A stretch of DNA of 64,000 nucleotides from Mayfieldus sp963841445. GTDB taxonomy: Bacteria > Actinomycetota > Thermoleophilia > Solirubrobacterales > 70-9. This document shows, piece after piece, positions 46,874-57,250 of the stretch. Where the stretch lies: contig CAWJCP010000002.1 of assembly GCA_963841445.1 (NCBI GenBank), forward strand, positions 1,054,001-1,118,000, written 5' to 3'. Numbering within the stretch: the first letter of the stretch is position 1; each line of letters begins with the position of its first letter. Made by a program: the position numbers and the translations under genes. The notes below the pieces were generated by a model. The model was not told where the DNA came from and ran no database searches. It saw only the letters and a list, made by a program, of their open reading frames with translations.

Positions 46874-48107
46874 GTGCCCGGCACCTCCTCCGCTCCCAGA
46901 AGAGCCTCCACCCCCGGCAGCGGCTTGCCCTCGAGCAGCTCCAGAGAGGCGCCGCCGCCGGTCGAGACCCAGTCGATCCGGTCGGCGAGGCCGAACTGGT
47001 GCAGCGCCGCGACCGAGTCGCCGCCGCCGACCACGGTCGTCGCCGACGACCCCGCGACGGCCTCGGCGACGATTCGCGTCCCGGCCGCAAACGCCTCGAT
47101 CTCAAAAGCGCCCATCGGGCCGTTCCAGAGCACCGTGCCGGCCGCGGCGATCGAATCCGCGTAGCGGCGTGCGGTCTCGGGGCCGATGTCGAGGCCCATC
47201 CAACCGTCGGGCACGTCGATCGAATCGGACTCGCGGCGCTGCGCCGCGGCGTCGAAGCGGTCGGCGAGGATCAGGTCGCTGGGCAGGCGAAGCCGGCAAC
47301 GCGAGCCCTCCGCCTTGCGCAGCGCGTCGCGGGCGATCTCGACCCCCTCCTCCTCGACCAGCGAGTCGCCGGTCTTGTGCCCCTCGGCGCGAAAGAAGCT
47401 GAAGCACATCGCGCCGCCGACGAGGATCTCGTCGGCGCTGGCCAGGAAGCGCTCGATCACGCCGATCTTGCCGCTCACCTTGGCGCCACCGAAGACGACG
47501 ACGAGGGGCTGCTCGGGATCCTCGACGATCGCGGTCAGCTCACGGACCTCCCGCTCGAGCAGCAGCCCGGCGTAGGCGGGCAGGTGGCGAGCCACCCCGG
47601 CGGTGGTCGCATGAGCGCGGTGGGCGGCGCCGAACGCGTCATCGACGTAGAGGTCGGCGAGGGCCGCGAGGGCGGCGGAGAGCTGCGGATCGTTCTCGGT
47701 CTCGCCGGGCTCGAAGCGGCTGTTCTCGAGCAGCAGCACCTCGCCGGGGCCGAGCTGCTCGGCGATCGCGGAGGCCTGCTCGCCGACCACCTCCGGGGCC
47801 TGGCGCACCTCCGACCCCAGCAGCTCCGCCAGCCGCTTCCCGACCGGGCGCATCGAGAGCGCCGGATCGACCCCGTCGGGCCTACCGAGGTGGGAGACAA
47901 GGATCACCGCGGCGCCGCGCTCGCGCAGCAGCTCGATCGTCGGCAGCGCGGCGCGGATACGGGTGTCGTCGGCGACCTCGCCGCCCTCCAGCGGGACGTT
48001 GAAGTCAACCCGGACCAGGACCCTGCGGCCCTCGAGCTCAGCGTCACGGACGCTGGCCTTGTCGAAGCGCCCGCGCGCCGGAGGGGCCTGCTCGCCGGTG
48101 CCGGCGC

Positions 48108-48111
<4 letters not shown>
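46870..48111 (-). CDS. pgk: Phosphoglycerate kinase
   Basis: 413 aa. Transfers phosphate from 1,3-bisphosphoglycerate to ADP. RVLVRVDFNVPLEGGEVADD, VILVSHLGRPDG and LLLENSRFEPGETENDP bind the glycerate. LVVVFGGAKVSGKIGVIERF, MGLDIGPETARRYADSIA, TVLWNGPMGAFEIEAF and GGGDSVAALHQFGLADRIDW with VSTGGGASLELLEGKPLPGV form the nucleotide domain. The start chosen is the TTG at 48111, which overlaps the gap stop (GTTGA); earlier codons in frame are antisense-like extension into gap. Confidence 0.95.
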
Positions 48112-49133
<1,022 letters not shown>

Positions 49134-49207
49134 TTCGCCCTCCTCGAGTGGCTCATGCCTCTGATCTTATGGATTTCGCGCCCGCCCTCAAGGGCCGGGA
49201 GGAGGGC

Positions 49208-49570
49208 TCACTCGCTGCCGACGGTGACCTCGATGCTGTGGCCGTCGGGGTCGGCCAGGAATGCCGAATAGGACCCCGAACCGGTGCGGCGCGCCTCGCC
49301 TGGGCCATCGATCCCGTCGCCCCCATGCGCGAGGCCGCTCTCCCATGCGGCTTTGACCGCCGCGATCCCGGGCGCGGAGAAGCTGACCAGGCCATGGGTC
49401 GCGGTCGCCCCCTCGTCCTCGGAGACGAAGAAGACCGGCTTCGCGATCCCCCAGCCGACAACGCCGTCGGCCTCGAGATGGCGTCGCCAGCCGAGCGGCC
49501 CGAGCAGCGAGTCATAGAAGGCGGCGCTGCCCTCCAGGTCCGAGACACCCAGCACCACGTGATGGATCAC
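49208..49570 (-). CDS. VOC superfamily (glyoxalase/bleomycin-resistance-like) protein
   Basis: 120 aa, one vicinal-oxygen-chelate module: MIHHVVLGVSDLEGSAAFYD (beta1 and first metal His), SLLGPLGWRRHLEADGVVGW, FSAPGIAAVKAAWESGLAHG and SAFLADPDGHSIEVTVGSE (the F-x-D-P-D-G-x-x-I-E end with the metal Glu). Small lactoylglutathione-lyase-like proteins of this kind act as isomerases, dioxygenases or antibiotic-binding proteins; substrate unknown. It forms a dimer in known homologues. It stands alone between the ABC exporter and gap on the same strand. Confidence 0.88.
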   Translation of the reverse strand: MIHHVVLGVSDLEGSAAFYDSLLGPLGWRRHLEADGVVGWGIAKPVFFVSEDEGATATHGLVSFSAPGIAAVKAAWESGLAHGGDGIDGPGEARRTGSGSYSAFLADPDGHSIEVTVGSE

Positions 49571-49610
49571 GACTCAAACCTATACGGGAAGGCTGACATC
49601 AGCATCGCCC

Positions 49611-50387
49611 CTAGCCCTCGCGCGGGGTCCAGCGAAAGTAGCGGACCGCGAGCAGCAGCCCGAGCGCCCCCCAGGCCGCGACCACGGCGAGATGGCCCCA
49701 CTGCATTCCCGCCCCGCCGGCGCCGGCAGGCTCATAGACGTTGAAGAAGGCCTCGAAGAAGTGGCGGACCGGAAAGACGTCGGCGAAGGACAGGACGCCG
49801 GCGGGGATCTGGTCCTCGGGGATGAAGACGCCGGAGAGGAAGTAGAGCGGCAGCAGGGTGAAGTTGGCGATCGGGGCCGCTGCGTCCTCGGAGGGGATCG
49901 CCGCGGTGAGTGCCAAGCCGAGGCAGCAGAAGGCCGCCGCGCCCACCGCCAGCGTCAGCACGATCTCGGGCAGCCGCGACCAGGGAATGGCGACCCCGAA
50001 GGCGAGCTTGCCGATCGCGGCGATCAGGATCAGCATCAGCATCGAGACGACGATCGCGTTGCCGACCCGACCGGCGATGAACACCCAGGGCGGCATCGGG
50101 GTGCCGCGGCCGCGCTTCAGGCGCCCGTCCTCGCGGGCGATCGTCAGCGACATCGCCAGGCTCTGGGTCGTGGCGGAGATCACGGCGAGGGTGATGATCG
50201 CCGGCACGTAGTAGGCGTCGACGTCGATGCCACCGCCGACGTCGACCTGCTGGCCGCTGAAGACGAGCGCGAAGATGACCAGCAAAAGGACCGGGAACAT
50301 CACCGTGAAGAAGACCGAGGCCGGGTTGCGCCAGAACGACTTCTGGTCGTAGCGGAACTGGTGCAGGACGAGGGTGGCGGCGCTCAT
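49611..50387 (-). CDS. ABC-2 type exporter permease
   Basis: 258 aa from the ATG at 50387 that overlaps the ATPase stop (ATGA). Six helices are expected; visible ones include VFFTVMFPVLLLVIFALVF, IVVSMLMLILIAAIGKLAFG and VLTLAVGAAAFCCLGLALTA, with PLYFLSGVFIPEDQIPAG and FPVRHFFEAFF, the usual ABC2_membrane signature before the last helix (HLAVVAAWGALGLLLAVRYF). With the adjacent ATPase it forms a two-gene drug, lipid or polymer exporter; the cargo is unknown. Confidence 0.9.
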   Translation of the reverse strand: MSAATLVLHQFRYDQKSFWRNPASVFFTVMFPVLLLVIFALVFSGQQVDVGGGIDVDAYYVPAIITLAVISATTQSLAMSLTIAREDGRLKRGRGTPMPPWVFIAGRVGNAIVVSMLMLILIAAIGKLAFGVAIPWSRLPEIVLTLAVGAAAFCCLGLALTAAIPSEDAAAPIANFTLLPLYFLSGVFIPEDQIPAGVLSFADVFPVRHFFEAFFNVYEPAGAGGAGMQWGHLAVVAAWGALGLLLAVRYFRWTPREG

Positions 50388-51289
50388 TGCGACTCGGTCA
50401 GCTCCAGGTAGACGTCTTCGAGGCTCGGGCGGCGCACCTCGAGCCCGTCCAGGTCGACGCCCCGGGCCAGCGCCCACTCGGTCAGCTCGTGCAGCGCCCG
50501 CACCGGCTCCGGGGAGCTGAAGTCGACGCTGCCGTTCTCGGCCCTCGCGCTTGCGGCCGCGCCGGGCAGCTCACTCACCGAGGCGCCGGGCGGGAGCCGG
50601 AAGCTGATCCGCGCCGGGGCGCTCTCGCGCTCGCCGAGGTCGGCCGGCGCGCCCTCGGCGACGATCCGCCCGCGGGCGATGATCGCCGCCCGCCCCGCCA
50701 GCTCCTGGGCCTCCTCCATGTAGTGGGTGGTCAGGAAGATCGTCTTTCCGAGCCCGCTGAGGCTGCGGATCAGCTCCCAAAACTGGCGCCGGGCGGAGGG
50801 GTCGAAGCCGGTCGTCGGCTCGTCGAGGAAGAGCAGCTCCGGGTCGCCGATCAGCGCCAGGCCGACGTCGAGGCGGCGCTGCTGGCCGCCGGAGAGCTGC
50901 TTGGCGCGCTGGTCGGCCGCCTCGGTCAGCCCGATCAGCTCGATCGTCTCTTCGATCGGGCGCGGCGAGGCGTAATAGCCGGCGAAGAGGCCGAGCGACT
51001 CGCGCACGGTCAGGTAGGCGTCGGGCTTCGACTGCTGGAGCACGAAGCCGACCCGCTCGCGCCAGGCCCGGTCGGCGGCGGCCGGGTCCTCGCCGAGCAC
51101 CGTCGCCTCGCCGCCGTCCCGGTCCCTGAACCCTTCCAGGATCTCGACCGTGGTCGTCTTGCCGGCCCCGTTGGGGCCGAGGAAGGCGAAGATCTCCCCC
51201 GCCTCGATTTCGAGGTCGATGCCGCGCACCGCCTCGACCTCGCCGTAGCTCTTGGTCAGGCCGCGGACCGATATGACCGCATTCGGCAT
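50384..51289 (-). CDS. ABC transporter ATP-binding protein
   Basis: 301 aa. Walker A FLGPNGAGKTTTVEILEGFR (residues 36-55), Q-loop FVLQQSKPDAYLTVRESLGL, signature KQLSGGQQRRLDVGLALIGD, Walker B LLFLDEPTTGFDPSARRQFW and H-loop TIFLTTHYMEEAQELAGRA. A C-terminal DUF4162-like extension of about 80 residues follows (EGAPADLGERESAPARISFR onwards), ending RRPSLEDVYLELTESQ, typical of ABC-2 drug exporters (DrrA type). It powers the permease encoded immediately downstream. Confidence 0.94.
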   Translation of the reverse strand: MPNAVISVRGLTKSYGEVEAVRGIDLEIEAGEIFAFLGPNGAGKTTTVEILEGFRDRDGGEATVLGEDPAAADRAWRERVGFVLQQSKPDAYLTVRESLGLFAGYYASPRPIEETIELIGLTEAADQRAKQLSGGQQRRLDVGLALIGDPELLFLDEPTTGFDPSARRQFWELIRSLSGLGKTIFLTTHYMEEAQELAGRAAIIARGRIVAEGAPADLGERESAPARISFRLPPGASVSELPGAAASARAENGSVDFSSPEPVRALHELTEWALARGVDLDGLEVRRPSLEDVYLELTESQ

Positions 51290-51340
51290 AGCGATGCGAT
51301 TCTAGGCGGCGCCCGCCGCCCGCCACCCGTCAGTTGCGCG

Positions 51341-52936
51341 TTAGGAGCTGTGGTGGTGGCGCCGGGCCTGCTTCAGCAGGAGCTTGCGGTGCTTGACGTG
51401 GCGGCCGGTCAGCTTCACGCGGAGGCGATGCCGGGGAGCATGGCGCAGCAGCCGCTTCCCCTTGCGGGTGAGCTTGACCCGCACCGTCCGAGACTTTTCG
51501 GCCGGAATCGAGAACCGCGCCTTGCCGACCAGCAGCCGATGCCGGCGTCCGGTCGGGCGTTCGTCGCGGAGGAGCGCGACAGTGCCGTTCTTGAGGTAGA
51601 TCTCCACCAGCTTCATCTGGCCGACACAAGGCACCGATCCGCCGCACTGGACCTCGACCAGAGCGTTGCCTCCCACCACTTTCGCCACCCCGCTGGAGAC
51701 AGCCTTAGCGGCCGGCGGGGTCTCGCTGAAGGTTGTCGTCACCCCCGTCGCGGCCGCGATCGTCACCGTGCAGTCGCCGGATCCCGAGCAGCCGCCGCCC
51801 GACCAGCCGCTGAAGGTCGAGCCCCCCGCGGCGATTGCCTTGAGCGTCACCGTCGTGCCGGGGTCGAATTCGGCGGCGCAGGTCTGGCCGCAGAAAATGC
51901 CCGCGGGAAAGCTGGCGACGGTGCCGGATCCGGAGCCGTTCAGGGTGACCGCAAGCGGATAGCGCGGCACGATGCTCACCCACGCCACGCCGCCTGTGTC
52001 CTGCGCAAAGCTCGTCCCGGCCGGACCGAAGCTCGAGCCGCCGCCCCCGCCGCCCCCGCCCGCGAAGGGACTGCCACAGCCGCCGCCCCCGCCGCCCCCG
52101 CCGTAGAGGCCGCCGCCACCACCGCCACCACCACTCACCTGGTAGCCGCCGACACCGCCGCCGCCGAGGCTTCCAGCGGTCGAGTCCGGGCCAAGCGCGC
52201 ACCCGCTGCCGCGCGCGCCGGCGGCGCCACCTGCGCTGGCGGCTCCAGCGCCGCCGCCGAGACCGGGGCGGTCGCCGCCCGAAGCGTCGTCTCCCGAGTC
52301 GCCGGCCTGCGACGAGCCGCCTCCGGTGCCGCCGCTGGAGGAGGGCACAGCGCTGCCGCCACCACCGCCGCCGCCGGCGACCAGCAGCCGCGAGGCCAAA
52401 GAATCGCCGACGCCCTCACAGCTGCCCACCGTGCGCGAGCAGGTGCGGATGTCGCTTCCACCGCCTCCGCCTCCACCACTGCTCTCGGTGTCATCGGGGA
52501 AGCCGCCTCCGCTGAAACCGCCGTTGAAGCCACCGGCTCCGCCAGAGCTTGAAGCGCCACCGCCAGCATTGCCGTGGCCGCCCACCGCGACGTAAAGCGT
52601 CTGGCCCGGCGTGACGGCGACCAGGCCGCTGACCCGGGCGCCGTCGGCGCCGTTGCCGGGCGTCTGCCCGGAGCCCGAGGCGCCGCCGTCTCCGCCGTGG
52701 GCGCCAACCGCCACGACGCTGAGGCTGGTCACACCGGCCGGCACCGTGTAGCAATCCTCAGCGCCTGTGAAGGAGAAGTCCGCGGACCCGGTCAGGCAGG
52801 CGACCGCGCCGGCGCTGGGCGCAAGCAGCGTCAGCGTCAGGGCTGCTGCCCCGGTCAGCGCGATCGCCGCGGCCGCGAAGAACGCGCGCGCGTGTGCGCT
52901 GGGACTAGTTGCTCGGGCGCCGAACATGGTCCTCAA
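51341..52936 (-). CDS. Secreted glycine-rich protein with InlB-type repeat and basic tail
   Basis: 531 aa. The signal peptide is AFFAAAAIALTGAAALTLTL. The glycine-rich domain at about 50-320 (ALK/PF12810-like: YTVPAGVTSLSVVAVGAHGG, SGGGGGGGSDIRTCS) holds long Gly runs and paired Cys. A divergent InlB B-repeat lies at about 330-400 (YPLAVTLNGSGSGTVASF, STFSGWSGGGCSGSGDCTVT). The C-terminal 120 residues are Lys/Arg/His rich (KLTRKGKRLLRHAPRHRLRV, ending RRHHHSS). No wall anchor is seen. The basic tail may bind anionic cell-surface polymers. It lies between rapZ and the ABC exporter, where yvcK-whiA would be expected. Confidence 0.85.
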   Translation of the reverse strand: MRTMFGARATSPSAHARAFFAAAAIALTGAAALTLTLLAPSAGAVACLTGSADFSFTGAEDCYTVPAGVTSLSVVAVGAHGGDGGASGSGQTPGNGADGARVSGLVAVTPGQTLYVAVGGHGNAGGGASSSGGAGGFNGGFSGGGFPDDTESSGGGGGGGSDIRTCSRTVGSCEGVGDSLASRLLVAGGGGGGGSAVPSSSGGTGGGSSQAGDSGDDASGGDRPGLGGGAGAASAGGAAGARGSGCALGPDSTAGSLGGGGVGGYQVSGGGGGGGGLYGGGGGGGGCGSPFAGGGGGGGGSSFGPAGTSFAQDTGGVAWVSIVPRYPLAVTLNGSGSGTVASFPAGIFCGQTCAAEFDPGTTVTLKAIAAGGSTFSGWSGGGCSGSGDCTVTIAAATGVTTTFSETPPAAKAVSSGVAKVVGGNALVEVQCGGSVPCVGQMKLVEIYLKNGTVALLRDERPTGRRHRLLVGKARFSIPAEKSRTVRVKLTRKGKRLLRHAPRHRLRVKLTGRHVKHRKLLLKQARRHHHSS

Positions 52937-52988
52937 CTGCTATCGGGAGGCGGCCGCGGAAGCTAAAGCCCTGGGCAGGGGCCAGGCG

Positions 52989-53897
52989 TCAGTCGAGCTC
53001 GACGTCGCGGTGCTTGACCCGCACGACGACGTCGTCGTGGCTGCGCAGGCGGCGCTGGATCTTGTCCGCGACCGCGATCGAGCGGTGGCGACCGCCGGTG
53101 CAGCCGATCGCGATCGTCAGGTGGCTCTTGCCCTCGGCGACGTAGGCGGGGATCAGGAAGTCGAGCAGCGGCATCAGGCGGCCGTAGAACTCGCCCGCCT
53201 GGGTTCCCGACTCGATGTGCTCGACGACCTGCGGATCGAGGCCGGTGAGGGGGCGCAGCTCCTCGACGTAATGAGGGTTGGGCAAGAAGCGGACGTCGAG
53301 GGTCAGGTCGGCCTCCCGTGGTGGCCCGTTCTTGAACCCGAAGGTGAGGAGTGTCAGGGCCATTCGCCGCTCCTCGGCCCCGTCGAGCATCTCCTCGGCG
53401 ATCCGCCGCCGCAGCAGGCCGCCGGTCAGGTCGGTGGTGTCCATGACCAGGTCGGCGCGCTCGCGAAGCGGCGCCAGCAGCTCGCGCTCTGAGCGGATCC
53501 CGTCGACGACCTGGCCGTCGGGGGCAAGCGGGTGGCGGCGCCGGGTCTCCTTGTAGCGGTCGACGAGGGTCTGCTCGTCGGCCTCGAGGAAGAGCAGCTT
53601 CGGCGCCAGGCCGTCGCCGTGCAGGTCGTCGAGGACGTGCAGCAGCTCGTCGAAGTACTCACCACCACGCACGTCGGAGACGACCGCGGCGCGCTCGACC
53701 CCGCTGCCGGGCAGCCGGAACATCTCCCCGAGCGAGCCGATCATCCGCGGCGGCAGGTTGTCGACGCAGAAGTAGCCGCCGTCCTCGAAGGCCGCTATCG
53801 CCTCCGACTTGCCGGCCCCGGAGTGGCCGGTGATCACGACCATCGTCACCTGCTTGCCCCCTGACTCTTCCGCCATTTTCCCCGCGTCCAGAATCAC
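52989..53897 (-). CDS. rapZ: RNase adapter / nucleotide-binding protein RapZ
   Basis: 302 aa; the true start may be the internal ATG at 53876 (MAEESGGKQ). The P-loop VVITGHSGAGKSEAIAAFED is followed by GYFCVDNLPPRMI, FLEADEQTLVDRYKETRRRH, VMDTTDLTGGLLRRRIAEEM, LLTFGFKNGPPREADLTLDV, RFLPNPHYVEELRPLTGLDP and the C-terminal AIGCTGGRHRSIAVADKIQR. In enterobacteria RapZ tunes glucosamine-6-phosphate synthase; in actinobacteria its role is less clear. It directly follows uvrC (3 bp gap), as in most actinobacteria. Confidence 0.95.
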   Translation of the reverse strand: MILDAGKMAEESGGKQVTMVVITGHSGAGKSEAIAAFEDGGYFCVDNLPPRMIGSLGEMFRLPGSGVERAAVVSDVRGGEYFDELLHVLDDLHGDGLAPKLLFLEADEQTLVDRYKETRRRHPLAPDGQVVDGIRSERELLAPLRERADLVMDTTDLTGGLLRRRIAEEMLDGAEERRMALTLLTFGFKNGPPREADLTLDVRFLPNPHYVEELRPLTGLDPQVVEHIESGTQAGEFYGRLMPLLDFLIPAYVAEGKSHLTIAIGCTGGRHRSIAVADKIQRRLRSHDDVVVRVKHRDVELD

Positions 53898-53900
53898 AGG

Positions 53901-55814
53901 TCAACCGGTCCGATTCAGCTGCTCGTAGACCTCGCGGGCCAGCTTTCCCGGCATCCCCGGCACCGCCTCGAGCTCCTCGCGGGTCGCGGCCAGGAAGCGC
54001 TCCGGCGACCCGAAGTGGGCGAGCAGGGCACGCTTGCGGACCGGGCCGACTCCGCGCAGCTCGTCGAAGACCGAGCCGGTCATCGCCCGGTCGCGGCGGC
54101 CGCGGTGGTGCTCGATCGCGAAGCGGTGCGCCTCGTCGCGCACCCGCTGCAGCAGCTTCAGCCCCTCCGAGTCCGGGGCCAGCTCGAGCGGTGCCGACTG
54201 TCCCGGCACGTAGACCTCCTCGAGCCGCTTGGCGAGGCTGATCACGGTGACGCCGCGCTCGGCGAACGGGCGCAGGGCTCGGAGCCCGGCAGCGAGCTGG
54301 CCCTTGCCGCCGTCGATCACGACAAGCGACGGCAGCGAGGCAAAGCTCTCGTCGCGATCGGTCTCGTGCGGCGAGAGGTCGGCCTGCTCGAGGTAGCGGC
54401 TGATTCGGCGCGCCAGCACCTCCTCCATCGCGGCGAAGTCGTCAGGGCCGCGGCGTGCGCCGTTGCCGGCTGCCCGCTGCTCGTCGCCCGTCGCCCCTCG
54501 CTCGCCCCTGATCCGAAAACGCCGGTAGTGGGCCTTCTTGGTCGCGCCGCCCTCGAAGACGACCATCGAGGCGACGGTGTGCTCGGGCCCGAGGTTGGAG
54601 ACGTCAAAGCCCTCGATGCGGACCGGAAGCTCCTCCATGTCGAGGGCCTCGCGCAGCGCCGCGAGCGACTCGACGCGGCGCTGGCGGCGGTGCTCGCGGC
54701 GCAGCCGATCCTGGTCCAGCGCCAGCTTCGCGTTTCGCTCCGCCAGCTCACGCAGGCGCCTGGTGTCGCCCCGCTCCGGGACCCGCACCTCGACCGGCCC
54801 GCCGCGCCGCTCGCTGAGCGCCTCGGAGAGCAGCAGGGCGCGCTCGCGCAGGTAGGGCCCGACGACGAGCCGGCGCGGCGTTGCCGGGGCCGCGGCGTAG
54901 TACTGGCCGATGAACTCCTCGGCGACCTCGTCGAGGCCGCGCTCGCCCTGGTTCTCGAGATAGAAGCTCTGGCGCTCGGCGAGGATGCCGTCGCGGACCT
55001 GGAAGACCTGCGCGTTGGCGTCGGTCCCTTCGGCGGCGACGCCGATCAGGTCGGCGGTGCCGACCGAGGCGCCGGCGACCCGCTGGCGCTCGAACAGCGA
55101 CTGCACCGCCGCGAGGCGGTCGCGGTGCACGGCGGCGCGCTCGAAGTCGTGCGCCTCGGAGGCCCGCTCCATCTTGCCCTGCTCGGAGCGCTGCACCTGC
55201 TTGTAGCGGCCGGAGAGGAAGTCGACGATCGCGTCGATGTTGCGCCGGTACTCGTCGCGGTCGACGTAGCCGACGCAGGGCGCCCCGCAGCGCTTGATGT
55301 AGTAGTCGAGGCAGGGGCTGCCGGAGCGCCGGCCCGGCTCCGGCCCCTCGCAGGTCCGGTACTGGAACAGCTTGCCGAGCAGGTCAAGCGTCTCGCGAAC
55401 CCGCTTGGCGCTCGAGAAGGGGCCGAAGTAGGCGCGGCCGGAGCGATGGCGCTCGCGGGTGAAGTAGACGCGCGGATAGTCCTCGTCGAGGCTGATCCCG
55501 ACGTAGGGGTAGGACTTGTCGTCGCGCAGGCGGATGTTGAAGAGCGGCCGGTGGCGCTTGATGAAGGTCTGCTCGGCAAGCAGCGCCTCGGCCTCCGAGC
55601 CGGTGACCAGGAAGTCGATCGCCTCGACCCGCCGGGTGAGCATCGTCTCGGCGCCGGAGAAGTGCGAGTTGACCCGCTTGCGGATCGAGCGCGCCTTGCC
55701 GACGTAGAGGACCGAGCCGTCGTCGGCCAGGAACCAGTAGACACCCGGCGAGTCGGGCAGGCCGCGGCGCTGCTCGGTGATCTCCTCGAGGCGCTCTGGG
55801 TCGGGTTTCGCCAT
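53901..55814 (-). CDS. uvrC: UvrABC system protein C
   Basis: 637 aa from the ATG at 55814 (MAKPDPERLEE). Makes the 3' and 5' incisions in nucleotide-excision repair. The GIY-YIG domain has PDSPGVYWFLADDGSVLYVG and KARSIRKRVNSHFSGAE, with RLRDDKSYPYVGISLDEDYP. A Cys cluster follows (TCEGPEPGRRSGSPCLDYYI, KRCGAPCVGYVDRDEYR), then the UVR motif region, the RNase-H-like core (IEGFDVSNLGPEHTVASMVV, SLPSLVVIDGGKGQL with catalytic Asp residues, RDEAHRFAIEHHRGRR) and a tandem helix-hairpin-helix (RGVGPVRKRALLAHFGSPER). It shares a 50-bp divergent region with the hydratase gene. Confidence 0.96.
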   Translation of the reverse strand: MAKPDPERLEEITEQRRGLPDSPGVYWFLADDGSVLYVGKARSIRKRVNSHFSGAETMLTRRVEAIDFLVTGSEAEALLAEQTFIKRHRPLFNIRLRDDKSYPYVGISLDEDYPRVYFTRERHRSGRAYFGPFSSAKRVRETLDLLGKLFQYRTCEGPEPGRRSGSPCLDYYIKRCGAPCVGYVDRDEYRRNIDAIVDFLSGRYKQVQRSEQGKMERASEAHDFERAAVHRDRLAAVQSLFERQRVAGASVGTADLIGVAAEGTDANAQVFQVRDGILAERQSFYLENQGERGLDEVAEEFIGQYYAAAPATPRRLVVGPYLRERALLLSEALSERRGGPVEVRVPERGDTRRLRELAERNAKLALDQDRLRREHRRQRRVESLAALREALDMEELPVRIEGFDVSNLGPEHTVASMVVFEGGATKKAHYRRFRIRGERGATGDEQRAAGNGARRGPDDFAAMEEVLARRISRYLEQADLSPHETDRDESFASLPSLVVIDGGKGQLAAGLRALRPFAERGVTVISLAKRLEEVYVPGQSAPLELAPDSEGLKLLQRVRDEAHRFAIEHHRGRRDRAMTGSVFDELRGVGPVRKRALLAHFGSPERFLAATREELEAVPGMPGKLAREVYEQLNRTG

Positions 55815-55864
55815 CAGGCAAAGGGTAGGCTCCTGGCCGCACGGCCAAACGGACGGAGACCGAG

Positions 55865-56722
55865 ATGAGCACCGAAACCCCTGCCCGACCAATGACCAGC
55901 GCTCCCCCGGAGCTGGAGACGATCGACCTCGAGATCGACGGCGAGATCGGGACGCTGACGCTGAACCGGCCCGAGTCGCTGAACTCGATGAGCCCGCAGC
56001 TGATCGCCGAGATGGTCGAGGCGTTCGCCTGGCTCGCCGACCTCGCGCCGCTGCGCGCCCTGATCGTCACCGGGGCCGAGAAGGCGTTCTCGGCCGGCGG
56101 TGACGTGAACACCTTCAAGGAGGGCGTCGAGTCAGAGGAGATCGACCTGCCCACGAACGTGCGCCGCGGCGCCGAGGTCCTGCACCAGGCGATCATCGAC
56201 ATGCGCCGCGTCCCGTTCCCGATCATCGCCGCGGTCAACGGCCCGGCCGCGGGGGCCGGGTTCTCGCTGGCGCTGGCCTGCGACATCAGGATCGCCTCCG
56301 AGAACGCCTTCTTCGCCTGCGCGTACGGGCGCATCGGCGCCTCTCCGGACGGCGGGATGACCTACTTCCTGCCTCGCATCCTCGGGCCCAGCAAGGCGCT
56401 GGAGCTGCTGCTCAACGACCCCAACCTCTCGGCGCAGGACGCGCTCGAGGCCGGCCTGGTCTCAGAGGTCGTGGCCCCGGACGCTTTGATGGACCGGGCG
56501 CGCGAGAAGGCCGCCAAGCTGGCCGCGAAGGCGCCCCACTACGTGCGCATGGCGAAGCAGCTGACCGGGGTCAGCCTCGAGAACAGCCTCGCCGAGCACC
56601 TGCAGCTGGAAAGGCACGGGATCGCAGACAGCATGGGAACCGAGGATCTGCGCGCCGGCGTGACCGCGTTCTTCGCCGGCGAGGAGCCCGAGTTCACGGG
56701 CGCTGAGCCTGCGTCGGGTTAA
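55865..56722 (+). CDS. Enoyl-CoA hydratase/isomerase family protein
   Basis: 285 aa. A crotonase fold: EIGTLTLNRPESLNSMSPQL, LRALIVTGAEKAFSAGGDVN (first oxyanion-hole loop), PFPIIAAVNGPAAGAGFSLA (second oxyanion loop), ACDIRIASENAFFACAYGRI, GASPDGGMTYFLPRILGPSK and AQDALEAGLVSEVVAPDALM. The A-S-P-D-G-G segment places an Asp where hydratases have catalytic Glu, so isomerase or dehydratase activity on acyl-CoA is also possible. GGAG lies eight bases before the ATG. Metabolic pathway unknown; the MaoC protein nearby fits fatty-acid or polyketide beta-oxidation. Confidence 0.9.
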   Translation: MSTETPARPMTSAPPELETIDLEIDGEIGTLTLNRPESLNSMSPQLIAEMVEAFAWLADLAPLRALIVTGAEKAFSAGGDVNTFKEGVESEEIDLPTNVRRGAEVLHQAIIDMRRVPFPIIAAVNGPAAGAGFSLALACDIRIASENAFFACAYGRIGASPDGGMTYFLPRILGPSKALELLLNDPNLSAQDALEAGLVSEVVAPDALMDRAREKAAKLAAKAPHYVRMAKQLTGVSLENSLAEHLQLERHGIADSMGTEDLRAGVTAFFAGEEPEFTGAEPASG

Positions 56723-56812
56723 ACCGTGTCCGCTGAACCGACCGGCGACGGCGACCGTAGTTCGCTTCAGCGTAGAGTTGCCAGAGCGACCCTCCAGGAA
56801 AGGAACACCCAA

Positions 56813-57244
56813 ATGAAGAAGGCACTTGCCCTTTTCACCCTCGCGATCGCGGCAGTTGCCCTCGTTGCCTGCGGGGGAAGCGACAACAACAGCACCACGA
56901 CGACCAGCACGTCCGGCGCCGCCGCGCCGACCAGCGGCGGCGGGGGCGGCGGCGGGTCGACCTTGCAGCTCTCCGCCGACCCGAACGGGGCGCTGAAGTA
57001 CAACACCGACTCGCTGACCGCCAAGGCCGGCAACGTGACGATCGACTTCGACAACCCCGCCGCGATCACCCACGACGTCGCGGTCGAGAACTCCAGCGGC
57101 AAGGAGATCGGCAAGTCGGCTCTGATCTCGCAGAGCAAGACGACGCTGAAGCTGAGCAACCTGAAGCCGGGCACCTACACCTACTTCTGCACCGTCCCGG
57201 GTCACCGTGAGGCCGGCATGCAGGGAACGCTGACGGTCAAGTAG
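56813..57244 (+). CDS. Cupredoxin (plastocyanin-like) lipoprotein
   Basis: 143 aa from the ATG at 56813, after AGGAAAGGAA. The signal ends in the lipobox V-A-C-G (LFTLAIAAVALVACGGSDNN). A Ser/Thr/Gly linker leads to a beta-sandwich with the type-1 copper ligands: His in AAITHDVAVEN, then Cys, His and Met in YFCTVPGHREAGMQG. Expected role: extracytoplasmic electron carrier or copper storage. The gene sits downstream of the hydratase and converges on the MaoC gene with a 6-bp gap. Confidence 0.93.
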   Translation: MKKALALFTLAIAAVALVACGGSDNNSTTTTSTSGAAAPTSGGGGGGGSTLQLSADPNGALKYNTDSLTAKAGNVTIDFDNPAAITHDVAVENSSGKEIGKSALISQSKTTLKLSNLKPGTYTYFCTVPGHREAGMQGTLTVK

Positions 57245-57250
57245 CGGCGG

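Noticed and set aside
52020..52480. Repetitive GGC/GCC-rich tract that could be a CRISPR or tandem repeat
   Set aside because: It encodes poly-glycine in a secreted protein with irregular unit length and no spacers.
50387..52552. 721-residue plus-strand open frame over the ABC genes and the Gly-rich gene
   Set aside because: Low-complexity translation without any motif, wholly antisense to genes with clear domains.
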